Shown one piece after another: positions 63,274 through 64,000 of a stretch of DNA of 64,000 bases. The DNA comes from Fibrisoma limi BUZ 3 (GTDB taxonomy: Bacteria; Bacteroidota; Bacteroidia; Cytophagales; Spirosomataceae): positions 744,001-808,000 of the forward strand of contig NZ_CAIT01000009.1 of the NCBI RefSeq assembly GCF_000296815.2. The letters are read 5' to 3'. Position 1 is the stretch's first letter, and each line of letters opens with the position of its first letter. The position numbers were made by a program, and so were the translations under genes. The notes under the pieces were generated by a model. That model was given only the letters and a program-made list of their open reading frames with translations. It did not search any database and was not told the origin of the DNA.

Positions 63274-64000
63274 TTATTTTGCCTGTGCGTTTGTGGTTTG
63301 CTTCGGTAGAGATGTGTATTCAGTGATACGGAAAACCTCCTGCCGTACTACGTCGAAGGTGCGGGTCACCTGATCCTGCATCTTTGTAGCCTCGGCGGTT
63401 GATCCGGCCAAACCCGCACTGCTAAGCACATTTAATCCCGTTACAGGTCGGGCTACGAGTAAGCCGTATCCTTTCTCGCTTCCGTTGGGCACTACGAGCC
63501 GCGAAAAATTCCAGCCGCTCAGCGCTGTTTGTTTCATACGCTCTTCGGCCAATCGCTTCATGGAAGCCACCAGTCCCATCCAGCCTGCACCAGCGTCGCG
63601 CAGCCGCATCAGGTCAAGTACAACCAATGGCGTTTTGTCGGGCGCAAAATCCGCATTGAAGGCGGCATCGACGGTCTCCCAGATTTCCATCTTGACAACC
63701 GGAGCCGTAGCCCGATCGCGTTTCTGTAGGTCAGCCATACGGGTCTTCACGCTGTCGCCGTACAATCTCGCCATGGCAGCCGGGGACGCTCCTTTGATAC
63801 TCATCTCCCGGGAAACAATGACAGTTACGTAATCATACTCAGTCGGGTTGGTGTTCGAACTCATCTGCTTTGCGAGCATATACCAGCCAATCAGATTGCC
63901 TTCGTCCACGGCAGCCTGGTTGATAGCCCGCCATTCACGCTCCACCGGCAGCGCATCCTGGATTGTCAGCCCGGGCGACAACTTATGATAGATCAGGTAG
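63274..64000 (-). CDS. Partial hypothetical protein, cut by the window edge
   Basis: The C-terminal ~242 residues of a larger protein; its 5' end lies beyond 64000, since the frame stays open to the edge (YLIYHKLSPGLTIQDALPVE). The internal TTG at 63981 is not a convincing start. The visible part is mixed alpha/beta with Ala, Lys, Met and Thr-rich helices (MARLYGDSVKTRMADLQKRD, GWMGLVASMKRLAEERMKQT) and ends PKQTTNAQAK. No domain is recognised. Upstream sequence is needed to say more. Confidence 0.65.
   Translation of the reverse strand, partial: YLIYHKLSPGLTIQDALPVEREWRAINQAAVDEGNLIGWYMLAKQMSSNTNPTEYDYVTVIVSREMSIKGASPAAMARLYGDSVKTRMADLQKRDRATAPVVKMEIWETVDAAFNADFAPDKTPLVVLDLMRLRDAGAGWMGLVASMKRLAEERMKQTALSGWNFSRLVVPNGSEKGYGLLVARPVTGLNVLSSAGLAGSTAEATKMQDQVTRTFDVVRQEVFRITEYTSLPKQTTNAQAK

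Noticed and set aside
1-64000. CRISPR arrays, rRNA genes, prophage genes and plasmid origins
   Set aside because: Scanned for and not seen; the only repeats are those listed.

Overview
The window looks like chromosome of a Bacteroidota bacterium of the order Cytophagales, most like Spirosoma or a close relative. This is judged from protein content only; no search was run. Supporting signs are two proteins with C-terminal type IX secretion (T9SS) sorting domains, a mutY-ssb-gldE cluster, a TamB gene overlapping a TamL lipoprotein gene, a 29-residue AURKAIP1/COX24 (bS22-like) peptide gene, near absence of Shine-Dalgarno sequences, and several TAnnTTTG -7 boxes. No rRNA, tRNA, CRISPR array, prophage or complete insertion sequence was seen. 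The one mobile-type gene is a REP-associated tyrosine transposase (RAYT) with its REP hairpins.

Layout. 1-12 kb: recA, gltA, a secreted amidohydrolase fused at its 5' end to REP sequence, the RAYT, a small membrane protein, uvrA, an ATP-grasp protein, pepA and an esterase. 12-22 kb: a secreted S8 protease, a DUF3500 protein, two membrane proteins, a T9SS-exported sialate-esterase-like protein, then gldE, ssb and mutY. 22-25.5 kb: HU, a TPR protein, the bS22-like peptide and RNase E/G. 25.6-29.3 kb: an accessory locus with two tandem genes for the same 55-residue peptide, an acyltransferase-like protein with a PqqD-like tail, a membrane LytTR regulator, a frameshifted LuxR-type regulator with a degenerate receiver, and a symmetric four-site operator. 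29.3-35.4 kb: a small unknown gene, dnaG, a vanadium-haloperoxidase-like lipoprotein and purF. 35.5-38.5 kb: a molybdenum-flavoured trio (ModE-like regulator, TonB-dependent receptor, molybdopterin-oxidoreductase-domain protein). 38.6-45 kb: a giant T9SS metalloprotease, an orphan nuoN with an in-frame palindromic insertion, and terC. 45-57 kb: tamB-tamL, then a tesA-like esterase divergent from a ybbA-ybbP-like ABC transporter. 57-64 kb: small stress or immunity-like genes, a PHP-type metallohydrolase, an SDR, a TPMT-family methyltransferase, two small unknown genes and one gene cut by the window edge.

The best candidate for an undescribed system is 25.6-29.3 kb. Two identical short peptides are followed 22 bases later by an acyltransferase-like enzyme whose C-terminus resembles a RiPP recognition element, and a divergently transcribed membrane-bound LytTR regulator lies beside them. 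I read it as a possible ribosomally made, acylated peptide system. This is inference from gene order and sequence features, not a recognised family.
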